A DNA stretch of 64,000 nt, from positions 124,001 through 188,000 of the forward strand of contig NZ_JAJAVC010000003.1 of assembly GCF_020532725.1 (NCBI RefSeq), written 5' to 3'. Shown here one piece after another: positions 10,211 to 18,897 of the stretch (the stretch's first letter is position 1; each line of letters opens with the position of its first letter). The DNA comes from Methylobacillus arboreus (GTDB lineage Bacteria > Pseudomonadota > Gammaproteobacteria > Burkholderiales > Methylophilaceae). A program made the translations under genes and the position numbers. Under the pieces are notes generated by a model that saw nothing but the letters and a program-made list of their open reading frames with translations, was not told where the DNA came from and made no database searches.

Positions 10211-10607
10211 GATCCAGCTCCCGCCGATTCCGGCAAAGCGCTATTTCACCATTGGTGAAGTAAGCGAGTTGTGTGGCGTCAAGCCTCATGTGCTGCGTTA
10301 CTGGGAGCAGGAATTTACCCAGTTGAAGCCGGTCAAGCGCAGGGGCAACCGTCGGTATTATCAACACCATGAAGTCCTGCTGATCAGGCGCATACGTGAA
10401 TTATTGTATGAGCAGGGCTTTACCATCAGCGGTGCGCGTAACCGTCTTGATGAAAATGCTGGAAATGGCTTGAGCCATGAAGCTTCTGAAGGGGTAGCAT
10501 CCAATGTTCAGGCGCCAAATGCTATTGCAGCAACCTCCCCTGGCGTTGATCTCACAGGGTTGCGTGCAGAACTGCGCGAAGTGTTGAATCTGCTGAGTCC
10601 ACACTAA
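10191..10607 (+). CDS. MerR-family transcriptional regulator
   Basis: 138 aa. A winged helix-turn-helix of the MerR type covers about residues 17-85 ([22 protein letters not shown], read in two halves, then [18 protein letters not shown]). The C-terminal tail is short, without the metal-binding Cys of CueR/ZntR types and without a B12 domain, so the signal is unknown. The gene order ihfA-merR-tRNA-Pro is a known conserved arrangement in beta- and gammaproteobacteria. It starts inside ihfA (20-nt overlap). Confidence 0.85.
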   Translation: MPEPTPKIQLPPIPAKRYFTIGEVSELCGVKPHVLRYWEQEFTQLKPVKRRGNRRYYQHHEVLLIRRIRELLYEQGFTISGARNRLDENAGNGLSHEASEGVASNVQAPNAIAATSPGVDLTGLRAELREVLNLLSPH

Positions 10608-10625
10608 TAAAATCCAGTTTCTACC

Positions 10626-10654
10626 TGTCGCAAATCTAGGATTTTCGCTATAAT
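10626..10654 (+). promoter_or_regulatory. Sigma-70 promoter of tRNA-Pro
   Basis: A consensus TATAAT at 10649-10654 lies 38 nt before the tRNA. The -35 (TGTCGC at 10626-10631, 17-nt spacing) is weak. Confidence 0.6.
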
Positions 10655-10691
10655 CCCTTTCTTGCTTTCAGTAACATCTGGAGCATAGGTT

Positions 10692-10768
10692 CGGGGCGTA
10701 GCGCAGCCTGGTAGCGTACTTGCATGGGGTGCAAGGGGTCGTGTGTTCGAATCACACCGTCCCGACCA
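10692..10768 (+). tRNA. tRNA-Pro (anticodon GGG)
   Basis: 77-nt cloverleaf. The acceptor stem CGGGGCG pairs with CGTCCCG (one G-T wobble). The anticodon stem CTTGC/GCAAG encloses loop ATGGGGT with GGG at positions 34-36. The T arm is GTGTG TTCGAAT CACAC, and the discriminator A is followed by an encoded CCA. The D stem ends GCGT where this family usually has GCGC, giving a terminal G-T wobble. Confidence 0.95.
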
Positions 10769-10781
10769 GAATGAATCATCG

Positions 10782-10814
10782 AAGCCAGATACTTTTCAAG
10801 TGTCTGGCTTTTTT
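10782..10814 (+). terminator. Terminator of the tRNA-Pro transcript
   Basis: Stem AAGCCAGATACT / AGTGTCTGGCTT (one wobble/mismatch region) with a 5-nt loop and a T run. Confidence 0.85.
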
Positions 10815-10913
10815 GTTGGCTAGTTTCCGCATCGCTTAACTGTCCGCTTGTTCCTCTGTATGAAGTCTGAAATTAGGAGCGGCGCCAAAGATACTCATGA
10901 GCAGGACAAAATT

Positions 10914-10988
10914 TATACTAGAGAGTATATTGGCGAAATATGTAGGGGCGGCTTTGCTTGTTTCTATATCTGAAGCTGATTGATCAGC
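10914..10988 (+). promoter_or_regulatory. Two small palindromes upstream of the aldehyde dehydrogenase gene (possible operators)
   Basis: TATACT-AGAG-AGTATA (10914-10929) and GCTGAT-TG-ATCAGC (10975-10988) are perfect dyads in the 207-nt space before the gene at 11022. TATACT could also serve as a -10 box, but no good -35 is seen. The regulator is unknown. Confidence 0.3.
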
Positions 10989-11021
10989 ACATTCGTCTAA
11001 TAACTCTCGGAGGAGTGTAGT

Positions 11022-12542
11022 ATGAGTATTGATAGTTTGAAGGGTCTAGGTATTAAGGTTCCGTACAAAAATAAATATGACAACTACATTGGCGGCAAGT
11101 GGGTTGCGCCGGTAGACGGCCAGTACTTCGACAATATCAGTCCGGTGACTGGCAAGGTGTTTTGCCAGGTGGCGCGTTCCAATGAAAAGGACATCAACCT
11201 GGCGCTGGATGCCGCGCATGCTGCCAAGGATGCCTGGGGCAAGGCTTCTGGCTCTGAGCGTGCCAATATCCTGCTCAAGATCGCAGATGCGATGGAAGCC
11301 AATCTTGAAACCATCGCGATTGCGGAAACCATCGATAACGGCAAGCCCATCCGTGAAACCTTGGCGGCTGATATTCCGCTGGCGATCGACCATTTCCGTT
11401 ATTTTGCAGGCTGTATCCGTGCCCAGGAAGGTGGGATCAGCGAGATTGATCATACAACAGTGGCTTACCATTTCCATGAACCATTGGGCGTGGTGGGACA
11501 AATTATTCCCTGGAACTTCCCGATTCTGATGGCAGCCTGGAAGCTGGCGCCCGCACTGGCAGCAGGCAATTGCATAGTCATGAAGCCTGCCGAGCAGACG
11601 CCGGCATCGATCCTGGTGGTATTGGAAATCATCGGCCACTTGTTGCCTCCTGGCGTGCTCAACGTGGTGAACGGCCATGGGGTGGAGGCAGGTAAGGCAT
11701 TGGCGACCAGTCCGCGCATCGCCAAGATCGCGTTTACCGGTTCGACTTCTGTCGGCCGCCTGATCATGCAATATGCCAGCCAGAACCTGATTCCCGTGAC
11801 GCTGGAGCTGGGTGGCAAGTCGCCCAATATCTTCTTTGAAGATGTGATAGACAAGGATGATGCCTATTTCGACAAGGCGCTGGAAGGCTTTACGCTGTTT
11901 GCCTTGAACCAGGGGGAAGTCTGCACCTGCCCGAGCCGTGCCTTGATTCAGGAGTCCATCTACGAACGCTTCATTGAACGTGCCATTAAGCGTGTGAAGG
12001 CGATCAGGCAAGGCAGCCCGCTGGACAAGTCGACCATGATCGGTGCGCAGGCTTCCAGCGAGCAGGTCGAGATCATCATGTCCTACATCAAGCTTGGCCA
12101 GGAAGAAGGCGCGGAGCTGCTCACAGGCGGTAAGGCTACCAAGCTGAGTGGCGATTTGAGCGATGGCTATTACATCGAGCCTACGGTGTTCAAGGGCCAT
12201 AACAAGATGCGTATCTTCCAGGAGGAAATCTTCGGGCCGGTCTTGTCCGTCACCACTTTCAAGGACGAGAAGGAAGCGCTGGAAATCGCCAACGATACCA
12301 TGTACGGCCTCGGCGCCGGTTTATGGACCCGCGACGGCAGCCGTGCCTACCGCGTTGGCCGCGGTATCCAGGCCGGGCGTGTCTGGACCAACTGCTACCA
12401 CCTGTATCCTGCTCATGCGGCATTTGGCGGCTACAAGCAGTCCGGTATCGGCCGCGAGAACCATCGCATGATGCTGGACCATTACCAGCAGACCAAGAAC
12501 CTGCTTGTGAGCTATAGTCCTGATGCATTAGGCTTCTTCTAA
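11022..12542 (+). CDS. NAD-dependent aldehyde dehydrogenase (acetaldehyde/ExaC type)
   Basis: 506-aa cytoplasmic enzyme that oxidises an aldehyde to the acid with NAD. Class hallmarks: [30 protein letters not shown], the GSTSVGR turn of the NAD fold, the general-base Glu in ELGGKSPN, and the nucleophile C301 in [11 protein letters not shown]. The C-terminal [14 protein letters not shown] and the tail YSPDALGFF are typical of the AldB/ExaC subgroup that prefers short aldehydes such as acetaldehyde; glycolaldehyde or other substrates cannot be excluded. GGAGGA precedes the ATG. A DUF779 gene follows, a common partner of this enzyme class. Confidence 0.92.
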   Translation: MSIDSLKGLGIKVPYKNKYDNYIGGKWVAPVDGQYFDNISPVTGKVFCQVARSNEKDINLALDAAHAAKDAWGKASGSERANILLKIADAMEANLETIAIAETIDNGKPIRETLAADIPLAIDHFRYFAGCIRAQEGGISEIDHTTVAYHFHEPLGVVGQIIPWNFPILMAAWKLAPALAAGNCIVMKPAEQTPASILVVLEIIGHLLPPGVLNVVNGHGVEAGKALATSPRIAKIAFTGSTSVGRLIMQYASQNLIPVTLELGGKSPNIFFEDVIDKDDAYFDKALEGFTLFALNQGEVCTCPSRALIQESIYERFIERAIKRVKAIRQGSPLDKSTMIGAQASSEQVEIIMSYIKLGQEEGAELLTGGKATKLSGDLSDGYYIEPTVFKGHNKMRIFQEEIFGPVLSVTTFKDEKEALEIANDTMYGLGAGLWTRDGSRAYRVGRGIQAGRVWTNCYHLYPAHAAFGGYKQSGIGRENHRMMLDHYQQTKNLLVSYSPDALGFF

Positions 12543-12566
12543 ACTTTAATGTCGTGTAGCTAGTCC

Positions 12567-12604
12567 AACGCCTGGGTTTGTGAGTTCAAACCTGGGCGTT
12601 ATTA
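12567..12604 (+). terminator. Long hairpin between aldehyde dehydrogenase and DUF779 genes
   Basis: 14-bp inverted repeat (AACGCCTGGGTTTG and its partner CAAACCTGGGCGTT, with two central T-G wobbles) around a 6-nt loop, followed by ATTATTTT. It may be a partial terminator that lowers expression of the DUF779 gene relative to the dehydrogenase. Confidence 0.65.
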
Positions 12605-12644
12605 TTTTGTGGCATGCCAAATTGCCAAGATATCAGGAGGACTT

Positions 12645-13019
12645 ATGAGTGCGAGCCGGATTACCGCTACTCCGTCTGCCGCAGTCTTGATTGATGAGCT
12701 GCGGGCCAGGCATGGCAATCTCATGTTTCACCAGTCAGGCGGATGCTGTGAGGGCAGCGCGCCCATGTGCCTGCAGGAGGGCGAATTTCTGCTCGGCACG
12801 TCGGATGTCAAAGTGGGCGAAGTGCACGGCGTGCCGTTCTATATGAACAAGACCCAGTTCGAATATTGGCAGCATACCCATTTGACCCTTGATGCCATTC
12901 CCGGACATGGCGGCATGTTCTCGCTGGAGCAGGCTACCGGCAAGCATTTCCTCATTCGTTCGCGTTTGTTTACGGATGAAGAACTTGCGGACCTGGAGCC
13001 TGTGGAGCAATGCGGGTGA
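12645..13019 (+). CDS. DUF779-family protein
   Basis: 124 aa, start chosen at 12645 because AGGAGG lies 5 nt upstream. The family motif FHQSGGCCEGSAPMC contains three Cys that look like a metal or redox site; QEGEFLLG, YMNKTQFEYWQHTHLTLD and GMFSLE are also family-typical. No signal peptide, so cytoplasmic. Function unknown; it repeatedly sits beside aldehyde dehydrogenases, suggesting a helper or sensor role in aldehyde oxidation. A decayed duplicate of its 3' half lies at 15619-15790. Confidence 0.85.
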   Translation: MSASRITATPSAAVLIDELRARHGNLMFHQSGGCCEGSAPMCLQEGEFLLGTSDVKVGEVHGVPFYMNKTQFEYWQHTHLTLDAIPGHGGMFSLEQATGKHFLIRSRLFTDEELADLEPVEQCG

Positions 13020-13071
13020 TCAAAATAGGTAATGAGTGTCGGCATTGCTCATGATCCAATAGTAAGTCAAG

Positions 13072-13109
13072 AAAAACGCCGCTAAGCATGATTCCGTAGC
13101 GGCGTTTTT
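13072..13109. terminator. Bidirectional terminator between DUF779 gene and TonB receptor gene
   Basis: Stem AAAAACGCCGCTA / TAGCGGCGTTTTT (13 bp, perfect) with a 12-nt loop. It has T runs on both strands and serves the two convergent genes. Confidence 0.9.
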
Positions 13110-13186
13110 ACCTTAACTGAACGAATATTTCACGTGAATGTGGCTCCAAAAGTTGGGTGGGGCTTTTTCTTTAATTTCGGTATTGG

Positions 13187-15343
13187 TCAGAAATCGACCT
13201 GTGCCGACAAGCGGAATACGCGCGGCGCGCCCGGGATCAGGTAGCCGCCGAACGCGCTGGATGCGTCGCCCCAATAGAATTTGTTGAACACGTTGTCCAC
13301 GCCGGCGCGGAATGTGGTGGCCGTATTGCCGAGCTTGGCGGTGTAGCGTGCGCCCAGGTTCAGCACGTGGTAGCCCTCCAATTTCCTGTTCAATGCTGCG
13401 ATCTCATTGCTTGGCGCGAAGACCTTGCTGGATGAGTGAAGCCAGGTCGCATTCAGCTTGAGCGCTGGCAGGCCCGGCATTGCATATTCGGTATACACCG
13501 CAGACTTGAATCTCGGCACGTTGCCAACTTGCTTGCCCTCGATGCGCGCATCGTCCGTGCCTTCAGCCTTGGCTTGCAACGCGGTGAAGCTGCCGCCCAG
13601 CATCCAGTCGCGCGTGACGCGCCCTTGTGCAGCGAATTCCAGGCCACGGTTGACTTGCGTGCCGTTGATGACATAGGTCGGCGTGGCATCCACATATTCA
13701 TGGTTACGTTTGATCTGGAATACGGCGGCAGACAGGCTGACATCGCGCGTCACGTCCGCTTTCACACCGAGTTCGACCTGCCTCGACCTGCTGGGATCCA
13801 TGATGATTTCGGCGTTAGTGGTGCCGGTCGGCGCTGTGCCGCCTGGTTCAAGGCCTTGCGAATATGAGCCGTAAACCGCCAGTGACGGCTGAAGGTTGTA
13901 GAGCAGGGCGACGCTCGGCAAGACAAAATCGTCATCCGTGCGGCGCGTTGTCTCGCCGGAAGCATTGAACTGGTCGCGCTTGAGCTGCACATAGCGCACG
14001 CCGGCATGCAGCTTGAGCTGGTCAGTCAAGGCCATGACATCCTGCACAAATACCGCGCGTTCCTCATCCTTGCGGCGCAAGCGGACCGGATTGACATCGG
14101 CGAGTGCAAAATTGTCGTAGTAGACCGGGTTATAGATATTGCTTTCGCCAACATAGTTGAATACGTAGTCGGCAAAGCGATCGCGACGGTTCAGCGTGGA
14201 TACGCCAGTGGTCAGGTCATGGCGCACGCTGCCTGTCGTGAAATTTCCCTGCAGCAGCGCCTGGGTTGTCGTGATCGAGCGCTTGTCGTTTTTGCGGCGC
14301 AAGTCGTACATCGAATAGCCGCCGTCGCTGCAATAGCCGACGATCAGCCCCTGGGTCTGGCAGCCGGAAGGCAGGGTCACCGCATCATCACGATGCAAGG
14401 TCGATTGGTTGGCTTGCAGGATGGTGCGCCAGTTGTCATTTAATGTGTAATCGAATTTCAGGCCGATGTTGTGGCTGTCATCGACGACAGGGCGGCTCCA
14501 GGACTGGTCGTTGAGCATCTGCTTGGCGCGGATGCCGGTCGGGATGCGCTGCTCAGGCCCGAGCAGCTGGAAACCCGGCACGGTCAGTTGCGATTTGTGC
14601 TGGTAGTCGAGGTCGAGCTGCAACAGCGCGCGCTGGCTCAGGCGGAAGTCAAACGCGCCCGAAATGAAGTTGCGGTTGCCTGTCGAGCTATCGACATACG
14701 ACTTGATGTCTTCCGCCGCGGCGTTTATGCGATAACCGAAGACGCCGTCCTCAGAGCGGCCGCCCAGGTCTACCGCACCGTACACCGTGCCGCGTTCACG
14801 CACCTCGAACGTCGCCGAACGCAGCGGGGCATCGGTAGGGCGCTTGGTCACGTAGTTGAGCATGCCGCCCGACGCGGCAATCCCTGCCTGCAGGCCGGCC
14901 AGGCCTTTCAGTATCTCGATGCGCTCCTTGTTCTCCATCGGCACCATGGCCTGCGCAAGAATCACCATGCCATCCTTTCGATAGTTGGCGCCCTGGTCGA
15001 GCACGAAGCCCCGAATCGCGAACCAGTCCGCCAGGCCTACCGCATTGTAGGAGTTCTGCACGCTGGCATCCCACTTCACGGCATCAGTCGCGGAACGCAC
15101 GCTGCGGTCCTGCATCTGCTCCTGCGTGATCACGTTGATCGAGGCTGGCGTCTCCAGCAGCGATGCTTCGGGAAAGCTGCCGATGCTGGCGCGGCGTGCC
15201 ATGCTCGCATTCGTGGTGGAGCTGACAACGACCTCTGGCAATTGGGCATCAGCAGTATCGGCGGTCTGGGCCAGCGCAGCAGGCGCATATGCGCAGGCGA
15301 CAGCCAGCATGCTGAGTTGTTGACGGAAAGTAAAAGCAGGCAT
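13187..15343 (-). CDS. TonB-dependent outer-membrane receptor, thiamin-regulated
   Basis: 718-aa outer-membrane transporter driven by TonB. The start at 15343 gives a signal peptide (MPAFTFRQQLSMLAVACAY, cleavage near ALAQ); codons further upstream fall in the riboswitch. The plug domain (PEVVVSS, ETPASINVITQEQMQD, FAIRGFVLDQGA, GLAGLQAGIAASGGMLNYVTKRP) resembles FhuA/FoxA-type siderophore receptors. The barrel ends with the expected aromatic FRLSAQVDF. The TPP riboswitch upstream makes thiamin, a precursor or a derivative the likely cargo, like the predicted Omr1 group; by sequence alone it would be called a siderophore receptor. No other thiamin gene lies nearby. Confidence 0.88.
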   Translation of the reverse strand: MPAFTFRQQLSMLAVACAYAPAALAQTADTADAQLPEVVVSSTTNASMARRASIGSFPEASLLETPASINVITQEQMQDRSVRSATDAVKWDASVQNSYNAVGLADWFAIRGFVLDQGANYRKDGMVILAQAMVPMENKERIEILKGLAGLQAGIAASGGMLNYVTKRPTDAPLRSATFEVRERGTVYGAVDLGGRSEDGVFGYRINAAAEDIKSYVDSSTGNRNFISGAFDFRLSQRALLQLDLDYQHKSQLTVPGFQLLGPEQRIPTGIRAKQMLNDQSWSRPVVDDSHNIGLKFDYTLNDNWRTILQANQSTLHRDDAVTLPSGCQTQGLIVGYCSDGGYSMYDLRRKNDKRSITTTQALLQGNFTTGSVRHDLTTGVSTLNRRDRFADYVFNYVGESNIYNPVYYDNFALADVNPVRLRRKDEERAVFVQDVMALTDQLKLHAGVRYVQLKRDQFNASGETTRRTDDDFVLPSVALLYNLQPSLAVYGSYSQGLEPGGTAPTGTTNAEIIMDPSRSRQVELGVKADVTRDVSLSAAVFQIKRNHEYVDATPTYVINGTQVNRGLEFAAQGRVTRDWMLGGSFTALQAKAEGTDDARIEGKQVGNVPRFKSAVYTEYAMPGLPALKLNATWLHSSSKVFAPSNEIAALNRKLEGYHVLNLGARYTAKLGNTATTFRAGVDNVFNKFYWGDASSAFGGYLIPGAPRVFRLSAQVDF

Positions 15344-15432
15344 TGTTTGTTCACTCGCGTTAGGGACAAGCACGCGCAGGAGCAAACAAAGAGCCCACCT
15401 CGGGGAAATGAATCGACCTTGAGTGGCTTTGC

Positions 15433-15514
15433 GCTTTCCTACGCTGGCATTATCCAGGTCAGGTTCAAGGGTATGTCTCACCCGAAGATCGGCTCTTCAG
15501 GACCCCTAGCGTGG
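15433..15514 (-). promoter_or_regulatory. TPP riboswitch (THI box)
   Basis: Reading the minus strand from 15514, the order is GCTAGGGGTCC, a short GAAGA/TCTTC stem, the variant GGTGAGACATACCC of the CUGAGA element, then ACCTGACCTGGATAATG and CCAGCGTAGGAAAG. These are the two TPP-sensing arms in correct order and spacing. It lies 90 nt before the start of the TonB receptor gene. No clear terminator follows, so control of translation initiation is more likely than attenuation. Confidence 0.92.
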
Positions 15515-15519
15515 GTCGT

Positions 15520-15550
15520 ATACTAACAAAGAATGTGCAGAAAATGCCAA
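15520..15550 (-). promoter_or_regulatory. Possible sigma-70 promoter upstream of the TPP riboswitch
   Basis: On the minus strand TTGGCA (15545-15550) and TAGTAT (15520-15525) are 19 nt apart, slightly long. The predicted start falls just before the riboswitch. Confidence 0.35.
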
Positions 15551-15618
15551 TTTTCCGTCGCGAACAGGGTTAGATATTGCGTATGGCAGATAATCGGCTA
15601 TCTGCTCAAGTGAAATTC

Positions 15619-15790
15619 ATCATGCACAAGACCCAGTTTGAATACTGGGAGCATGCCTATCCAACATTGGATGCCATTCCAAGACATGACGGCATGTTTT
15701 CGCTGAAGCAGGCGAGACAGGGCGGTGTTTCCTCATCCGTTCCAGATTATCCACGGATCAGGAGTTGGAGTCGGTGAAAGCAATGTGGCT
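15619..15790 (+). pseudogene. Decayed 3' fragment of a second DUF779 gene
   Basis: The translation shows HKTQFEYWEHAYPTLDAIP and DGMFSLKQA, colinear with the intact DUF779 protein (NKTQFEYWQHTHLTLDAIP, GGMFSLEQA). After about 15722 the match continues in another frame (FLIRSRLSTDQELESV against FLIRSRLFTDEELADL). The first half, with the Cys motif, is absent. It is therefore a truncated, frameshifted copy. The intact gene lies 2.6 kb upstream in the same orientation, with the thiamin-type receptor gene between the two. Confidence 0.8.
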
Positions 15791-15805
15791 GATACGGAAG
15801 AGCGT

Positions 15806-17449
15806 TCAATGATGGCGATTCTGGGGAATATCAGGCCATAGCAGATGTAAGTGCGGCAATACATTGTCTTCGCCGATTTGGGCTGTAAGGCCAGACTTGC
15901 GCAGTTTTTCCAGGATATTGGGCCTGGCCTCGACAATCACCAGGCGGATCTGGTGCTGCCTGCAGGTATCCCATAGATTCCACAATGCTTGTATGCCCGT
16001 AGCATCTATAATGGGGACGCGTGCCATCCGCAGGATGATGGTGTCAGTATCGTTGCGTATGGTTTGCAGGCGGTGTTGCAGATGCTCCGCAGCTCCAAAG
16101 AAAAACGGCCCCTCCAGGCGATACACTAGTGTGCTCGCAGGCAGGCCCCATGGGCGTTGGCCATATTCCTCTGCCAAATCCTGCTCGTTCAATTGTGTGA
16201 CATTCACCGTATCGGCCATGCGTTTCATGAAAAGCAGCGTTGCCAGCATGACGCCAATATTCACTGCAATCACCAGGTCGCTGAACACGGTTAGCAAAAA
16301 AGTGATCAGCAGCACGGCCACATCCGCACGCGGCGCAGTCCTGACCATATGCAGGAAGCGATGGGCTTCGCTCATGTTGTATGCAACGACAAACAGAATC
16401 GCCGCGAGCGCGGCCAGCGGGATATTCGCGGCCAGCGGCGCCAGGAATACGACGATCAACACCAGGGTAATCGCATGCACGATACCTGAGAGCGGACTGT
16501 TGGCGCCATTGCGGATGTTGGTTGCGGTGCGGGCCAATGCGCCCGTGGCTGCAAAGCCGCCGAATAACGGGGAGGCGATGTTGGCAATGCCTTGGCCGAT
16601 CAGCTCCTGGTTTGATTGATGATGAGTACCGGCCATGTTGTCGGCCACGACCGCGGACAGCAGCGATTCAATGGCACCCAGCAGGGCGATGGTAAACGCC
16701 GGCCCGATCAACTCGATCATGGTGGCGGTGCTGATGCCCTCTGGTAGCGCAAAATGGGGGAGTGCCTGCGGAATTCCGCCGAATGCACTGCCAATCGTCG
16801 CCACCTCTTTAAAGCTGAATATGGACTGGGCGATGGTCGCGATCACGATGGCAACCAAGGGACCCGGGATTTTTTTCAGGTATTTATTTGAAAGTATCAA
16901 TACAGCCAGGGTAAATGCAGCAAGCAACGTGGTTTCTAGCTGTAGTTGTGGCAGGGCTGCGACCAGATGCAGCAGTTTTTCGTGGAAGTGGTGCGAAGCT
17001 TGCGGCGCGAGCCCGAAGAAATCCTGCCATTGCCCGACAAAGATGATGACGGCGATACCGCTGGTGAAGCCGATGATGACGGGTTCGGGAATGTAACGGA
17101 TGACGCTGCCCATGCGGGTAAGCCCCATGACCAGCAGCATGGCACCTGCCATCAGGGTGGCGATCTGCAAGCCAGCAAACCCATACTTGGCGGTGATGCC
17201 CGAGAGAATGACGATAAATGCGCCTGTCGGACCGGTGATCTGCAAGCGACTGCCGCCAAACAGCGAGGCCAGTGTCCCGGCGACGATCGCGGTGTACAAA
17301 CCTTGTTCGGGCTTGGCGCCCGAAGCAATCGCGAACGCCATTGCCAGCGGCAGTGCGACTACGCCGACAATCAACCCCGACATGATGTTGCGGGCCCAGT
17401 ATTTGCGGGAAAGCAAACCAGCGCGCTGGGCTTCGAGGATGGCGATCAT
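15806..17449 (-). CDS. SulP-family anion transporter with STAS domain
   Basis: 547-aa inner-membrane protein. About 10-12 hydrophobic segments fill residues 20-420 (ALPLAMAFAIASGAKPEQGLYTAI read in parts, the GLYTAI turn, GPTGAFIVI, IVHAITLVLIVVF). A C-terminal STAS domain (about 430-530) has DATGIQALW at the phosphorylatable position. The family exchanges or imports sulfate, bicarbonate and other oxyanions; the substrate cannot be read from the sequence. It lies 86 nt downstream of the di-heme cytochrome gene, same strand, and could share its transcript. Confidence 0.9.
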   Translation of the reverse strand: MIAILEAQRAGLLSRKYWARNIMSGLIVGVVALPLAMAFAIASGAKPEQGLYTAIVAGTLASLFGGSRLQITGPTGAFIVILSGITAKYGFAGLQIATLMAGAMLLVMGLTRMGSVIRYIPEPVIIGFTSGIAVIIFVGQWQDFFGLAPQASHHFHEKLLHLVAALPQLQLETTLLAAFTLAVLILSNKYLKKIPGPLVAIVIATIAQSIFSFKEVATIGSAFGGIPQALPHFALPEGISTATMIELIGPAFTIALLGAIESLLSAVVADNMAGTHHQSNQELIGQGIANIASPLFGGFAATGALARTATNIRNGANSPLSGIVHAITLVLIVVFLAPLAANIPLAALAAILFVVAYNMSEAHRFLHMVRTAPRADVAVLLITFLLTVFSDLVIAVNIGVMLATLLFMKRMADTVNVTQLNEQDLAEEYGQRPWGLPASTLVYRLEGPFFFGAAEHLQHRLQTIRNDTDTIILRMARVPIIDATGIQALWNLWDTCRQHQIRLVIVEARPNILEKLRKSGLTAQIGEDNVLPHLHLLWPDIPQNRHH

Positions 17450-17535
17450 GATCTAATGGGCTGCAATGTAAATGGTATGTAGGCAATATGCATATCATAG
17501 GCCTTTTTATACTGCCCGCAAGAAGGTCAGGAGGC

Positions 17536-18888
17536 TTACAATGATTCGATGAAAGCCAGCAACGCCCGGCGATCTTCTGGCGTCATCTGTCGTACCATTT
17601 CCCTGGATTCTTCGGCTTCTCCGCCATGCCATAGTATGGCTTCCAGCAGGGTTCTTGCACGTCCGTCATGCAGGAAGCCGATTTTTTCCTCTACCTGTTT
17701 GGCCAGGCCTATACCCCACAATGGAGAGGTGCGCCATTCGCTGCCGCTGGCCTCGAAATCCGCACGGTTGTCGGCGAGGTCCGGACCCATATCATGCAGC
17801 AACAGATCGGTATAGGGTGAGATGGTCTGGTTGCTGAGGGCAGACAACCTTAAAAATTCACCGGTCTTGATTTCGGGCTGGTGACAGGCGGCACATTGCG
17901 CCTGGCGGAATACCAAGGCCCCTTGTCGTACCAGCGGATGGTGCTGACGGCGTGGGACAGGCACGGCGAGTGCAAGCTGGTAGAACTCCATTTGCTGTAA
18001 CTGGGCTGTGCTGATTTCAGGGTTGCCGGAAACAGGCGCTGCCTGACAGGCGGTTTGCTTCGCTGCGCAATTCCCATGAGGAAACAGGCTGGAGTTGAGG
18101 CCCATGTCGCCTGCCAATGCACTGGCAGTCTGCTCGCGCAATGTTGCAACGTTGGCTTTCCAGCCAAAGCGGCCGATCACATGCTGCTTTTGTTCCACGC
18201 CCCATACCATATTGACGCGCCCCTTGATCTTGCCGGGTTTTGGCTGATTCTGTAGTGCCAGCAATGTGCTGTCAGGGATGGCTTCCAGCAGGCCCATGCC
18301 ATAAATGGCAGGCGCAATGCGGGCAGAGGTTTGCAAGTCATCTGGCAACGGCCCGTAAGCGAGTTGGCTTAATTTCAGGCTGGGCTTGCGCAGCCTGACC
18401 ATTTCTCCACCGTTCAGTAGCACCTCGGTTTCTTCATATTCAATATGGGCGCGGCCCTCTGCGATAACGCCGGGGGCACCAAATTCCTGCAATTGATCGC
18501 CATAATGTGGATGCGGCAAAGGGGAGCCGGTGGCGGATTGCCCCGGCAGACTCAGGCGTACCAGCATGGCGCGCATGGATTCCGCCGGCCCATCGGGCGC
18601 AAAGCCGCGCCCGTTCTTGGCATGGCAGGCAATGCATGAATTGCGGTTGTATAAAGGCCCTAGTCCAGCAGTGTCACGATCCAGCGCCGGGGAAATGATC
18701 CAGCTTTGTCGCACCAGGCTTCTGCCTTGCACGAAATGCTGCCTTTGTTCCGCAGTGAGCGGGGTGACAGCCTGGGTGTAGGCCTCGCGGCTGGTATTGG
18801 TAGTGAGCACCTGGGCAGGCTCACTTTCACTGGCATTGATAGGCAGGCTGGCGAGTATGCAAAGAACCAGTGGCGGAAAACGGCGCAT
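17536..18888 (-). CDS. Di-heme c-type cytochrome, DHOR family (PF06537-like, 'thiol oxidoreductase')
   Basis: 450-aa periplasmic protein. A signal peptide (MRRFPPLVLCILASLPINAS) supports the start at 18888; the longer frame upstream runs into a repeat element. Two heme c sites are visible: C85-IA-C88-H89 near the N-terminus, followed by GRGFAPDGP, and CAACH near residue 340. Also typical are GMGLLEAIPD, VWGVEQKQHVIGRFGWKA and FLHDGRARTLLEAILWHGGEA. Family members occur in iron-uptake operons with imelysin-type or binding proteins; the reaction is not established. The ribosome site is weak, perhaps because the repeat at 18898-19067 replaced the original one. Confidence 0.85.
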   Translation of the reverse strand: MRRFPPLVLCILASLPINASESEPAQVLTTNTSREAYTQAVTPLTAEQRQHFVQGRSLVRQSWIISPALDRDTAGLGPLYNRNSCIACHAKNGRGFAPDGPAESMRAMLVRLSLPGQSATGSPLPHPHYGDQLQEFGAPGVIAEGRAHIEYEETEVLLNGGEMVRLRKPSLKLSQLAYGPLPDDLQTSARIAPAIYGMGLLEAIPDSTLLALQNQPKPGKIKGRVNMVWGVEQKQHVIGRFGWKANVATLREQTASALAGDMGLNSSLFPHGNCAAKQTACQAAPVSGNPEISTAQLQQMEFYQLALAVPVPRRQHHPLVRQGALVFRQAQCAACHQPEIKTGEFLRLSALSNQTISPYTDLLLHDMGPDLADNRADFEASGSEWRTSPLWGIGLAKQVEEKIGFLHDGRARTLLEAILWHGGEAEESREMVRQMTPEDRRALLAFIESL

Positions 18889-18897
18889 GGAGGTTAA

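Noticed and set aside
15344-15481. N-terminal extension of the thiamin-type receptor frame
   Set aside because: It overlaps the TPP riboswitch; the signal peptide begins at 15343.
14471-15526. Open frame of 351 codons on the plus strand opposite the TonB receptor and riboswitch
   Set aside because: Antisense shadow of a conserved gene; its product resembles no family.
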